From: Rhodopirellula europaea 6C | GTDB lineage: Bacteria > Planctomycetota > Planctomycetia > Pirellulales > Pirellulaceae | NCBI RefSeq assembly: GCF_000338295.1 | Contig: NZ_ANMO01000028.1 | Coordinates: forward strand, 33,398-97,397 | Direction: 5' to 3' | DNA length: 64,000 nucleotides | In this document: piece by piece, positions 1 to 8,200 of the stretch | How positions within the stretch are numbered: position 1 is the stretch's first letter | How the letters are laid out: each line of letters starts with the position of its first letter | Notes under the pieces: generated by a model | What the model saw: only the letters and a program-made list of their open reading frames with translations | Told to the model about the DNA's origin: nothing | Databases searched by the model: none | Made by a program: the position numbers and the translations under genes

Positions 1-231
1 GATCGCCATCCCCGCCGTGATGCTGCCACCAGGCGAGTTGATGTACATGTGGATGTCCTTCTTGGGATCATCGGCTTGCAAAAACAGCATTTGAGCGACG
101 AGCGCGTTGCTGATTTGGTCGTCGACTTGTTGACCCAAAAAGATGATCCGGTCTTTCAGCAACCGGCTGTAAATGTCGTACGTGCGTTCTTCGCGGCCGT
201 TGCTTTCGACCACGTAAGGAATGACGGGCAT
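1..231 (-). CDS. clpP: ATP-dependent Clp protease proteolytic subunit (N-terminal part, cut by window edge)
   Basis: The first 77 residues of a ClpP serine protease read from an ATG at 231 and run off the left edge in frame. The visible part carries the family N-terminus: the stretch [11 protein letters not shown], the [19 protein letters not shown] strand and the start of the PGGS oxyanion-side loop. The catalytic Ser, His and Asp lie outside the window. It sits 58 bp downstream of a second clpP on the same strand, so the two are probably co-transcribed. This copy looks like the canonical housekeeping ClpP, which forms a heptameric ring working with ClpX or ClpA/C in the cytoplasm. Confidence 0.93.
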   Translation of the reverse strand, partial: MPVIPYVVESNGREERTYDIYSRLLKDRIIFLGQQVDDQISNALVAQMLFLQADDPKKDIHMYINSPGGSITAGMAI

Positions 232-289
232 GATGATGTCCTAGTTGTTTTGGTTCGTTGAGAAGGGGAGGTCCGAAGTCTGAGAGGAA

Positions 290-973
290 TCAGTCTTCGT
301 CTTCTTCGCTTGCGGGAGTTCCCAACAAGAGGTCGTCAACGAGCCCATATTCTTTGGCTTGTTGTGCGTCCAAGAAGAAATCGCGATCGGTGTCCTTGGC
401 GATTTGCTCCACCGATTTGCCGCAATGGCTGGAGATGATTTCGTTCAGTTTGTCGCGATAGCGGAACATTTCCGCTGCTTGGATTTCAATGTCGCTGACT
501 TGGCCTGAAACGCCGCCGAGCGGTTGGTGCATCATCACGCGACTGTTTGGCAAACAGAATCGTTTTCCCTTGGCACCACCGATCAACAACACGGCCGCTC
601 CGCTGCAGGCTTCGCCGACGCAGTAGGTTGCGACGGGGCACGACAGCATTTGCATCGTGTCATAAATCGCCAACGTCGCGGTGACGCTGCCGCCGGGCGA
701 GTTGATGTACAGGTGGATGTCTTTGCGACGATTTTCGCTCTGAAGATACAACAACTTCATCACGATTTCGTTGGCATTGGCGTAGTGGATCTCGCCTTGC
801 ATGAAAACGATTCGGTTTTCAAGCAACAAATCGCCCAGCGTCATCTGACGTTGGCGTTGATAACTCTGATAGGAAGCCGCGTTCGCGAGACGATGATCCG
901 AAGCCATGGCGTGTTGCGCGTTTAGGTTCTGATCATGCAGGGACGGAAACGGGGAACCAAACGGATCGGACAT
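290..973 (-). CDS. clpP: ATP-dependent Clp protease proteolytic subunit, second paralog
   Basis: A complete 227-residue ClpP. The catalytic triad is visible: Ser124 in GEACSGAA, His149 in MMHQPLGG and Asp198 in DTDRDFF. The core block [14 protein letters not shown] is intact. Around the nucleophile it reads ACSGAA where most ClpPs have AASMGA, so it is a diverged paralog rather than a recent copy of the neighbour. It has a longer N-terminus (about 40 residues, Gln/Ser rich) and an acidic tail. It is the first gene of a two-clpP unit. Known two-ClpP bacteria can form mixed tetradecamers; whether this pair does so is inference. Confidence 0.95.
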   Translation of the reverse strand: MSDPFGSPFPSLHDQNLNAQHAMASDHRLANAASYQSYQRQRQMTLGDLLLENRIVFMQGEIHYANANEIVMKLLYLQSENRRKDIHLYINSPGGSVTATLAIYDTMQMLSCPVATYCVGEACSGAAVLLIGGAKGKRFCLPNSRVMMHQPLGGVSGQVSDIEIQAAEMFRYRDKLNEIISSHCGKSVEQIAKDTDRDFFLDAQQAKEYGLVDDLLLGTPASEEDED

Positions 974-1242
974 TCGTGGTAGCCTTTGGCGTGGAATACA
1001 GGGTTGCCGTCATGAACAAAAGGCCCAATCGGGGCAAGAAGGTTCAGTGTTCGCGATTGAACACCAGGTGACAAGACGGGTTGACCCGCGAAGGTGTTCT
1101 CCGATGCCCTTGGGATGCGTGCTAAACTACGCATCTTAACGTTCCGGCCCGTTTCACCCGCCCTTCACCCCGCCTGACGAAGCCGGCCCCGCCACCGGCA
1201 ACGCCCCCCGCCCCACACGCTCCCCACCCCAGGTTCCACACC
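974..1242. promoter_or_regulatory. Divergent promoter region with a 7-bp dyad
   Basis: This 269-bp stretch separates the minus-strand clpP pair from the plus-strand SGNH hydrolase, so promoters for both must lie here. A perfect inverted repeat GATGCGT/ACGCATC with an 8-nt AT-rich spacer lies at 1114-1135. I see no convincing -35/-10 pair and no RNA gene. The dyad could be an operator; that is inference. Confidence 0.4.
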
Positions 1243-2094
1243 ATGCGTTTGAAAACGATTGTCTTTCGCCAGCCCGCCGATTCACTTCCTGCCAGTCCAC
1301 GATTCACTTCCGCCCGTTTAACGGCGTGTATTTTGGGCGGATTCGCCTGCCTTTCGATTTTTTCCGGCACGCATTTTCGCAGTGCGGAGGCTCAAGACGT
1401 TTCCGCGGCAGGTGTCTCCAGCCAAACATCCGAGAGCGATGCCGATGTCTTGGCTCCCTATCGCGAAGCGGCCACCAAACGCTGGGAAAAGGAGATCCAG
1501 AAATACGAGACTCTCGACGCGAAAACCACTGATCCGGCGGACGGAATTTTGCTGATCGGCAGCAGTAGCATTCGCCGCTGGGATTCCGCCGCCGAAGACT
1601 TGGCACCATTTCGAGTCATCCCCAGGGGCTACGGAGGCGCCAAGTACTCGGACCTTGCCGTATTCGCTGAGCGGCTGATCACGCCCCATGATTTCCGTGC
1701 TGTGGTGATCTTCGTTGGCAACGACATCTCGGGCAAAGAAAACGATGCAACGCCCGAGGAAGTCAAACGATTGGTTCGCCACGTCGTCGCTGTTACCCGC
1801 GAGCATCGCCCGGGCGCACCTGTATTGCTGGTCGAAGTCACGCCGACACGCTCACGCTACGACGCCTGGCCAAAAATTCGCGAACTGAACGCGATGTTGC
1901 GAGAAGTTTGCTTTACCGAGCCCAACGTTCACTTCGTCGCGACGGCGGAAACGTTTTTGACGCACGACAATCAACCGCGAGAAAACCTGTTCGTCGACGA
2001 TCAGTTGCACCTCAACGAAGAAGGCTACGACATCTGGGGCGACATCATTCGCGATCGCCTGATCGAAGTTTTGCGTGAACAGACACGCGATTGA
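1243..2094 (+). CDS. Secreted SGNH/GDSL-type hydrolase
   Basis: A 283-residue protein with an N-terminal hydrophobic signal (about residues 25-51, ending near AEAQ), so it is probably exported. The SGNH blocks follow: LIGSSSI with the likely nucleophile Ser108, the Gly block in RGYGGAKYSD, FVGNDI for the oxyanion Asn, and DDQLHL with the Asp-x-x-His pair near the C-terminus. The family includes lipases, esterases and carbohydrate esterases; the GSSS form of block I is common in planctomycete sugar-linked members. Substrate is not predictable from sequence. It faces away from clpP and converges on the NHL gene. Confidence 0.85.
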   Translation: MRLKTIVFRQPADSLPASPRFTSARLTACILGGFACLSIFSGTHFRSAEAQDVSAAGVSSQTSESDADVLAPYREAATKRWEKEIQKYETLDAKTTDPADGILLIGSSSIRRWDSAAEDLAPFRVIPRGYGGAKYSDLAVFAERLITPHDFRAVVIFVGNDISGKENDATPEEVKRLVRHVVAVTREHRPGAPVLLVEVTPTRSRYDAWPKIRELNAMLREVCFTEPNVHFVATAETFLTHDNQPRENLFVDDQLHLNEEGYDIWGDIIRDRLIEVLREQTRD

Positions 2095-2117
2095 TTCGTC
2101 GCCAATGAGTTCGTCGC

Positions 2118-2186
2118 CCGTTGGCTCCGCCCAACGGAGATCCACCCCCGCAACAGCGAAGTGAGTCGATTGGCCGGAGCCAATCG
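2118..2186. repeat. Two related palindromes between convergent genes
   Basis: Two perfect 7-bp dyads with 6-nt loops lie in the gap between the convergent SGNH and NHL genes. The first is CCGTTGG-ctccgc-CCAACGG at 2118-2137; the second is CGATTGG-ccggag-CCAATCG at 2167-2186. The second, read in reverse complement, is nearly the first, so they look like inverted copies of one TTGGCTCCG-type unit. Either they act as a bidirectional transcription end or they are REP-like repeats. No T-run follows either stem. Confidence 0.55.
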
Positions 2187-2203
2187 GCGACATTGGTCAC
2201 CTG

Positions 2204-3202
2204 CTAACCCGGCAGCGTGAATCGCTGCACACGGTGGTTGTTGCTATCCAGCACGTGCACACGCCGCTGAGAATCAACGACCAATCCCCAAGGCTCATAG
2301 AGCTGTCCGGGGTCATGTCCGGGGGCGCCCCAGGACGAAATGGGTTCGCCTTCGGGAGTCAAACGCTGGACCCGTTGATTACCAAATTCGCAGACCAGCA
2401 CGGTGCCATCCGGGTCCACCGCGATTCCATAGGGATAGTAAAACTCGCCGAGTTGCTTGCCTTCCTGTCCCCATGATCCAATCCATTGCGGCTCGGTCGT
2501 CGAGATATCGTATCGCTGAACACGATGATTGCAGGCGTCCGCGATCCACAGAGTCTGCTCGTGAATGACCAGGCTCTGCGGCCGGACAAAGTGCTGAACC
2601 TCGCGCCCCGTTCCGCCCCATTGAGCCATGAAGGTGCCATCGGGATCGAATCGTTGAATCCGATCCGACGCTCCATACTCACCGATGTAAAGACAACCAT
2701 CGCCATCCACTGCGATATCGGTCACGAAGGCAAACTCGCCGGCACCGCTGCCGGACGTGCCGCCGATTTGATCCTCCGGCAAAAGCTCTCCCGTCGGTGT
2801 AAACGCGAGCATCCGATAGTAGTGCGTGTCAGCGACCAGCAATCGGTCTTTTGCACCGTCGAAAACCATTCCCGTAGGACGTCCGTTGTTTGTTTCCGGC
2901 GTCGTCCAAGTTCGTAAATGTTGGCCATCGGCATCGAAAACTTGGATCCGACCGGTCGTGTCGACGATGTACAGTTGGTCGTCCGGATCGATCGCCATCG
3001 CTCGCGGCTTCAAAAAACGTCCGTCTGAAAACCCACGTCGTCCCCAAACCAGTTCGGGTGTCCCGCCGAACGCGGAAGCAACGCAACCGTTCAGACTCGC
3101 AAGGCCAATCAACGATGTCGCTCCGGCCACCAATTGCTGACACGCCTGACGCCGATCAATCGGATTGGATTCAGCGAGATTGATTTGCGATGGTTCGCGC
3201 AT
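2204..3202 (-). CDS. NHL-repeat beta-propeller lipoprotein
   Basis: From the ATG at 3202 the protein is 332 residues. The start gives a Tat-like or lipoprotein leader (DRRQACQQL, hydrophobic stretch, then LNGC as a plausible lipobox); an upstream ATG at 3253 would add 17 unlikely residues. Six NHL-type repeats follow, each with a pattern like the closing GNQRVQRLTPEG unit, which fits a six-bladed propeller. Such domains bind proteins or carbohydrates and are abundant in planctomycetes. No catalytic residues can be assigned. It is divergent from the Sua5 fusion gene with about 150 bp between starts. Confidence 0.85.
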   Translation of the reverse strand: MREPSQINLAESNPIDRRQACQQLVAGATSLIGLASLNGCVASAFGGTPELVWGRRGFSDGRFLKPRAMAIDPDDQLYIVDTTGRIQVFDADGQHLRTWTTPETNNGRPTGMVFDGAKDRLLVADTHYYRMLAFTPTGELLPEDQIGGTSGSGAGEFAFVTDIAVDGDGCLYIGEYGASDRIQRFDPDGTFMAQWGGTGREVQHFVRPQSLVIHEQTLWIADACNHRVQRYDISTTEPQWIGSWGQEGKQLGEFYYPYGIAVDPDGTVLVCEFGNQRVQRLTPEGEPISSWGAPGHDPGQLYEPWGLVVDSQRRVHVLDSNNHRVQRFTLPG

Positions 3203-3353
3203 GCGGCCTACCTGGAGAACGTGGCGTCTGCCGTGTCGCATGCAGGCTGCCATCGATGAGCTCGAATCGCTAGCATATGGTGTCCCGCTAGCGTTTGCTT
3301 CTGAGTTTAGCGGCCATCCGCGTCGGATGGATCGCCCACCTCACAAAGTGCCC

Positions 3354-4625
3354 ATGATTTACGACCTGCAAACGACCGACGATCCACGCGATATTGTTCA
3401 TCGCAGCGTTCAAGCGCTGGTCGAAGGTCAGGTCATCGGCGTCCCCAGCGAGACAGTCTACGGATTGGTGGCCAGCTCACTGTGCCCGGCCGCGGTGCGT
3501 CGATTGGCGCAGTGGACAGCGACTTGCCGAGGCTGGTCGACGCAATCGGATGAATCCACAGCGGACCAAGCCGGCTTTGTCGCACCCACGGCCGATGCGG
3601 GTTCGATCGCACTGTGTGTTCGCAGCACCGAAGCGGTGGGCGACTTTTTGATGCCAATGACGATCCTGGGCCGACGATTGTCCGAACGATGCTTCCCGGG
3701 CCCGCTGACGCTGATCGCGGACTGCGACGATGCGGTTTCGGCAATGAGCTGTTTACCAGAGTCGGTCGCGGGAACCCTACGAGCGGGGGCCGGCCATCGG
3801 ACCTCCCCAGCGGGTGGTCCGGTCGCATTTCGAGTCTCCGGGCATCGGTTGCTCAGCCACATCCACCGCTACCTGTCCGCCCCGTTGGTCTGGGGCGAAA
3901 TTGGATTGCCGGACGCATCTCCGCCCACCACAGCGGAGAAATTGCAATCGGCGTTGAACGCCGGAACGGGCGAGTCCTTGCCACTGCTGCTCGACGACGG
4001 TATCAGTCGTTATGGTGATGAAGGAACGGTGGTCCGCGTCACGGGCAATCACTGGCACGTCCAGCGAACAGGAGTGATCCAACAAGCTGCCATGAATCAA
4101 TTTGTCAAACCAGTCATCGCACTCGTGTGCACCGGCAACACCTGCCGCAGCCCCATGGCAGAAACGTTGCTTCGGGAAGCGTTGCGACGTAAATTCGGAC
4201 GTGAGGATGTCGCCCGTGTCGTTTCGGCTGGCGTCGCAGCGGGACACGGCAGCGGAGCCAGCCCCCAGTCAGTGGAAGTGATGGGCCGGCGCGGGTTGGA
4301 TTTGACTGGGCACGCCAGCCAACCGCTCGAAGATTCCCTGATGACGATGGCCGACTTGGTACTCACCATGACCCGTCGTCACCGAGATGCGATCGTGGCG
4401 GCTTGGCCGGACCGAGCCGAACGAGTGTTCACTCTTCGTCGTGACGGAGGTGATGTCAGCGATCCGGTTGGGATGCCGGTCGACGTGTATGAACAATGTG
4501 CAGATCAAATCGTAAGCGAACTGGAAGGTTGGCTGAGCGAACTGCCCCCCGATTTCTTTCCGTCCGATGGCCCAAACGAAGGTCCAGATGACGAACCACC
4601 GCGGCACAATGCTGGTTCAGAGTAA
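3354..4625 (+). CDS. Sua5/YrdC threonylcarbamoyl-AMP synthase fused to a low-molecular-weight phosphatase
   Basis: A two-domain protein of about 423 residues from the ATG at 3354 (ATG 3327 is also possible). The N-terminal half is Sua5/YrdC: GQVIGVPSETVYGLVASS is the family signature, and this enzyme makes threonylcarbamoyl-AMP for tRNA t6A. The C-terminal half is an LMW-PTP fold: P-loop CTGNTCRS with Cys259 and Arg265, and the general acid Asp370 in SDPVGMP. Thr263 in the P-loop matches the Thr that gives Bacillus YwlE its protein-arginine phosphatase specificity; tyrosine phosphatases of this fold usually have Ile there. It is first in an operon with rpiB (3-bp gap), echoing the Bacillus ywlC-ywlE-ywlF order. 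Confidence 0.88.
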   Translation: MIYDLQTTDDPRDIVHRSVQALVEGQVIGVPSETVYGLVASSLCPAAVRRLAQWTATCRGWSTQSDESTADQAGFVAPTADAGSIALCVRSTEAVGDFLMPMTILGRRLSERCFPGPLTLIADCDDAVSAMSCLPESVAGTLRAGAGHRTSPAGGPVAFRVSGHRLLSHIHRYLSAPLVWGEIGLPDASPPTTAEKLQSALNAGTGESLPLLLDDGISRYGDEGTVVRVTGNHWHVQRTGVIQQAAMNQFVKPVIALVCTGNTCRSPMAETLLREALRRKFGREDVARVVSAGVAAGHGSGASPQSVEVMGRRGLDLTGHASQPLEDSLMTMADLVLTMTRRHRDAIVAAWPDRAERVFTLRRDGGDVSDPVGMPVDVYEQCADQIVSELEGWLSELPPDFFPSDGPNEGPDDEPPRHNAGSE

Positions 4626-4628
4626 GGC

Positions 4629-5102
4629 ATGACAATCAAAGTAGGCCTGGCGAGCGACCACCGTGGCGTGCACATCAAAGCACGTCTCCTGCAAACGCTT
4701 CAACGCGAAGGGTTCGAGGTGTGCGATCAGGGCACCGACTCAACCGACCCTGTTGACTACCCCGATTTCGCAATCCGCGTTGCCGAGCAGATTCGCGATG
4801 GCAAATTGGATCGCGGGATCCTGATCTGCGGCACCGGGATCGGAATGGCGATTGTCGCCAACAAATTCCACGGCGTCCGAGCAGCTTCGTGCTACGACGA
4901 AGTCATCGTGGAAATGTCTCGCCGCCACAACGACGTCAACGTGCTATGTCTGCCGGGTGACCTAATCGGTGAACGCCCCGTCGATGAGTTGGTGTTGATG
5001 TGGCTTCGCACAGACTTCGAATGCGGTCGTCACACACAACGTGTCGACAAGATCACCGCGATCGACAGCATCGACACGCCTGACATCAATCGCGGCGTCT
5101 AG
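4629..5102 (+). CDS. rpiB: Ribose-5-phosphate isomerase B
   Basis: A 157-residue RpiB/LacAB family isomerase interconverting ribose 5-phosphate and ribulose 5-phosphate in the pentose phosphate pathway. The N-terminal GLASDHRG phosphate/sugar motif, the catalytic Cys67 in ICGTGIGM and the RRHNDVNVLCL segment are all present. Length is normal for the family. It starts 3 bp after the fusion gene and ends 3 bp before the next start, so the three genes form one transcript. Confidence 0.96.
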   Translation: MTIKVGLASDHRGVHIKARLLQTLQREGFEVCDQGTDSTDPVDYPDFAIRVAEQIRDGKLDRGILICGTGIGMAIVANKFHGVRAASCYDEVIVEMSRRHNDVNVLCLPGDLIGERPVDELVLMWLRTDFECGRHTQRVDKITAIDSIDTPDINRGV

Positions 5103-5105
5103 TTC

Positions 5106-6236
5106 GTGGCTGCGAAGAAAGCCTCCACGACTCCTCCCAAAGCCGCGAAAACCACGCGAGCAATCGCGGTCGATGCGCCGCCGCTGAAATCTTGGAGCGA
5201 CTTGATCGGGCACGATTCCTTGATCACGGGGCTCACCGCAGCCATCCGCCAAGGTCGCCTCGGTGGAAGCCTTCTATTCGTCGGTCCCAACGGCGTCGGC
5301 AAAACCTCCGCCGCGATTCTGCTTACACAAACATTGTTGTGCGAGCGAAGCACGGCGCGGGACATGGCTCCGTGTGGCGAATGCCCGTCGTGCGTCCAAG
5401 TCCGAGTCGGCACGCACCCGGACTTCATCCAAGTTCGCAAACCAGACGACAAAACTCTGATCCCATTGGAACTGTTGATTGGTCCAGTCGACGCCCGTTT
5501 GCAAGAAGGGTTTTGCCATGACGTGCACCTGAGACCCATGCAGGCCCAACGCAAAGTCGCGATTCTGCATGACGCTGATTTCCTGAACGAAGAAGGTGCC
5601 AACTGTCTGCTCAAGACGCTGGAAGAACCGCCCGCCAATGCATTGATCATCCTGATCGGCAGCAGCGAACAACGCCAGCTTCCTACCATCCGGTCACGAT
5701 GCCAGGTCCTTCGTTTTCAAACACCGCCTGGCGAAGCGGGTCGAGCGTTGCTGCGAAAACAACTCGATCACTATCAGTCGCAACACGAAGACGAATCGTT
5801 GCCGACGATGTCGGACGATGCTCTCGATGCGGCAATCGAGTTGTCCGCCGGCGACATGCATGTCGCCGCTCGGTTGGCTCGCGGAGGTGGCGAACAAATT
5901 CGCGAAGCCCTTTGGAATCAACTCGCCGCTCCGGTACCTGACCCAACCGCGATTGTTCGTTTGATCAATGGGCATCTCGACTCGATCAGCAAAGACGTCC
6001 CCAAACGACGTGCAGCGCTGCGAGATGTTTTCTCGATCGCGGTCCAGCACTACCGTCGGCAACTGCGATCCGATGCCAGCTCCGGCGAATACGATCCAGC
6101 CACCCACCGGCGCCTCGATCGCACCCTGCGAACGTTCCGCGAGATCGACCGCAGTGCCAACCTCGGTACGCTCGTCGACTGCTATGCCTCCGACCTGACC
6201 CTGGCCGCCACCGGCGACCGAGGAGCCATCGGCTAG
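5106..6236 (+). CDS. holB: DNA polymerase III delta' subunit (clamp-loader ATPase)
   Basis: A 376-residue AAA+ protein starting at a GTG. Walker A is GPNGVGKT (residues 60-67). Four cysteines at 79, 90, 93 and 96 (C-x10-CGECPSC) form the clamp-loader zinc module. NEEGANCLLKTLEEPP is the conserved delta'/tau motif after Walker B, and SRCQVLRF is the sensor region. DnaX (tau/gamma) is the alternative, but the short length without a tau tail and the weak Walker B favour delta'. It loads the sliding clamp at replication forks. It is the last gene of the Sua5-rpiB operon. Confidence 0.87.
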   Translation: MAAKKASTTPPKAAKTTRAIAVDAPPLKSWSDLIGHDSLITGLTAAIRQGRLGGSLLFVGPNGVGKTSAAILLTQTLLCERSTARDMAPCGECPSCVQVRVGTHPDFIQVRKPDDKTLIPLELLIGPVDARLQEGFCHDVHLRPMQAQRKVAILHDADFLNEEGANCLLKTLEEPPANALIILIGSSEQRQLPTIRSRCQVLRFQTPPGEAGRALLRKQLDHYQSQHEDESLPTMSDDALDAAIELSAGDMHVAARLARGGGEQIREALWNQLAAPVPDPTAIVRLINGHLDSISKDVPKRRAALRDVFSIAVQHYRRQLRSDASSGEYDPATHRRLDRTLRTFREIDRSANLGTLVDCYASDLTLAATGDRGAIG

Positions 6237-6426
6237 TCGGTCCCGACTGGTCGCACCTCGTCGTAGGTCAGGTTATCACCTGGCATCCAGCCGATGCTTT
6301 GGAACAAAGCGAGGCGTCCCGCCAGACTCCCAGACGTACAACCAGCCCCCCGCCAGGCAAGACCTGGCCGACACCGCCGCGTTACAGCTTGTCGACTTAA
6401 TCATCAACGAGGTTTGAACGCATCTA

Positions 6427-8024
6427 GGACGGGCACTCCTGCCTTTTTATACCCCACAACTCATTTGCTTGAATGCCGCGAATGCTTCGACGATGGTGGC
6501 GAAACGGCTCATCCCTCGCCACAGCGTTTTCGAGCCGGGCGGGCCCTGCGATTTCTTGTTGATGTATCCACCCAGGATAGCAAGCGATGTCCCGAACGCT
6601 TCCACAGTTGGCGGTGACTTCGGGTCAACCGGGCGTTTGGTTAGAAACATCATGATCGCCATCCACTCGTCGTCGCTAAAGTAATCTGTGCAAGGCGACT
6701 GTCCGTCGTGGCGTGTGGCACCTTTGAGATACTCCACTCGCCAAGCGACCACAGCGAGCATCGAAAACGCTCGGATGGAACGTTCCAACGTTTCGTACTT
6801 CATGTCCTCGATGTGAAGGCCGCTTTTGAGTGTTTTGAAGTACAGCTCCACCAGCCAACGAAAACAGTAACCTGTCAAAACTTCGTTGATTTCGTCCACC
6901 GTGCTAACTGGCAGCGTGGTCAGAAGCACCCACTTGATCGGGGACTCACCCGATGGTGGATTCAGCTCAAGCGACTCCACTACGTTGATCCAAGTGTCGG
7001 CCAGCTTGCTAGTTGCCGATCGTCCCGTTCCAGCAACCTGGACGCGCACGCTGCGAAACTGAACCAGTGCTTCGCGTGATACACGAGCCTGTTTCCGAAG
7101 TCGTTTCTTATCATCGGGAAGCACTGGAGCGTCTCGACCGCCGATCAATACCGTTTTCTCGCCACGCCAGGCGACTTTCGAAAGCGCCTCTTCAATTGTC
7201 GTGACATTCTCGATCGGCAGCCCGGTCATCACATCAACTGCGGCGACGATCTTCTGAGTCCGGCACTGACGGATGATGAATCCATCGTTCTCTGGGAACT
7301 CCGCCGCCTCGGCCAGCAGTTCGCCAATATCGGACTCGCTGTCGGAGAGCTGAATGAATTGAGTTTGCGGAATCGAGCGGGCGATCTGCTCGCCGCTTTG
7401 CATTTTTCCATCCATCGACTGCTCTCCTTTTCTTCAAAGCAGCGTCGCTGCCGATCGGCCTTTCGTTGTTTCGCGGCGACCTCCAGCGACGGCACGTCAC
7501 GAGTCCAAAGAACCTGGTCAACCACGCCCAACGGGATGCCAGAGGCAGCAATGGCGTAGAGTGGATGATAGAAACAACCAACGCGTTTTCCTCCCGACAG
7601 CGGCCCAGTTCCACTGACCTGTTGCTTAGGCTTTGTCAGATCGAACTCGGTCGTGTCTTGAGCCAAATAGACCCGTTGGTGCTCGCCGCATCGCTTTCGA
7701 GAGCACTGGTGATGAGCGTCGAAGATTGGATCCAGAATGACCTGGGAGTTATCAGCTAGACGATGATTTCCCTTCAGATCGGCTTTGGACCGAGTGCGAT
7801 CCGGAGTCGACTCGCCGATCGCGGAAGCTTGAGAGACAAACTTAACAATGCGATCGACCTGGCGCTTGTGGCCCAGGTCCAACGATTGAAACTCCTGCCA
7901 TACCCATTCGACCACCATCCGTGCAACCTCCGTGCGATGAAAATCCAATTCGGAAAATCTTCGCACGGACGCGGCAAAAGGCAAGCAAAAGTTGTGGGGT
8001 ATAAAAAGGCACTCTTGCCCGTCC
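6427..8024 (-). mobile_element. IS4-family insertion sequence, damaged
   Basis: The ends carry an imperfect inverted repeat: GGACGGGCA, five mismatched bases, then GCCTTTTTATACCCCACAAC on the left (6427-6460), matched in reverse complement at 7991-8024. About 1.6 kb lies between them and holds one transposase in two frames. Flanking bases at 6417-6426 and 8025-8034 do not match, so no target duplication is visible. It sits between the holB operon and uvrA. Element ends are inferred from the repeat only. Confidence 0.8.
6447..7918 (-). pseudogene. IS4-family DDE transposase, split by a -1 frameshift
   Basis: The N-terminal part reads from about 7918 (MVVEWVWQEFQSLDLGHKR) through the first catalytic Asp in YLAQDTTEFDLT to FEEKESSRWMEK. 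The match then continues in another frame from a run of five A residues (minus strand, 7403-7407) with MQSGEQIARSIPQ, the second Asp in QLSDSESD and the Y-(2)-R-(3)-E-(6)-K signature in YCFRWLVELYFKTLK. All DDE residues are therefore present but in two frames. The slip site is A5 rather than a textbook slippery heptamer, and IS4 transposases are usually single frame, so a mutation is likelier than programmed frameshifting. The true start is uncertain because the open frame extends beyond the element. Confidence 0.85.
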
Positions 8025-8200
8025 GTCGGAGTGATCTCGCACAGGTGAGTGTTCCGGGCAAGCGTGCCCAAGCAACATGACGGATACTCGTGCCCGGGGT
8101 GACTTGGACGGGCTGGAGTGACCATCCTACAGGGCAGGCCGCCATGCCTGGTTTTTTCTTCCGAAGATGGTTTCAAACGTGAAATCATTGGCGAGATGAC

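Noticed and set aside
6417..8034. Target-site duplication around the IS4 element
   Set aside because: The ten bases on each side do not match.
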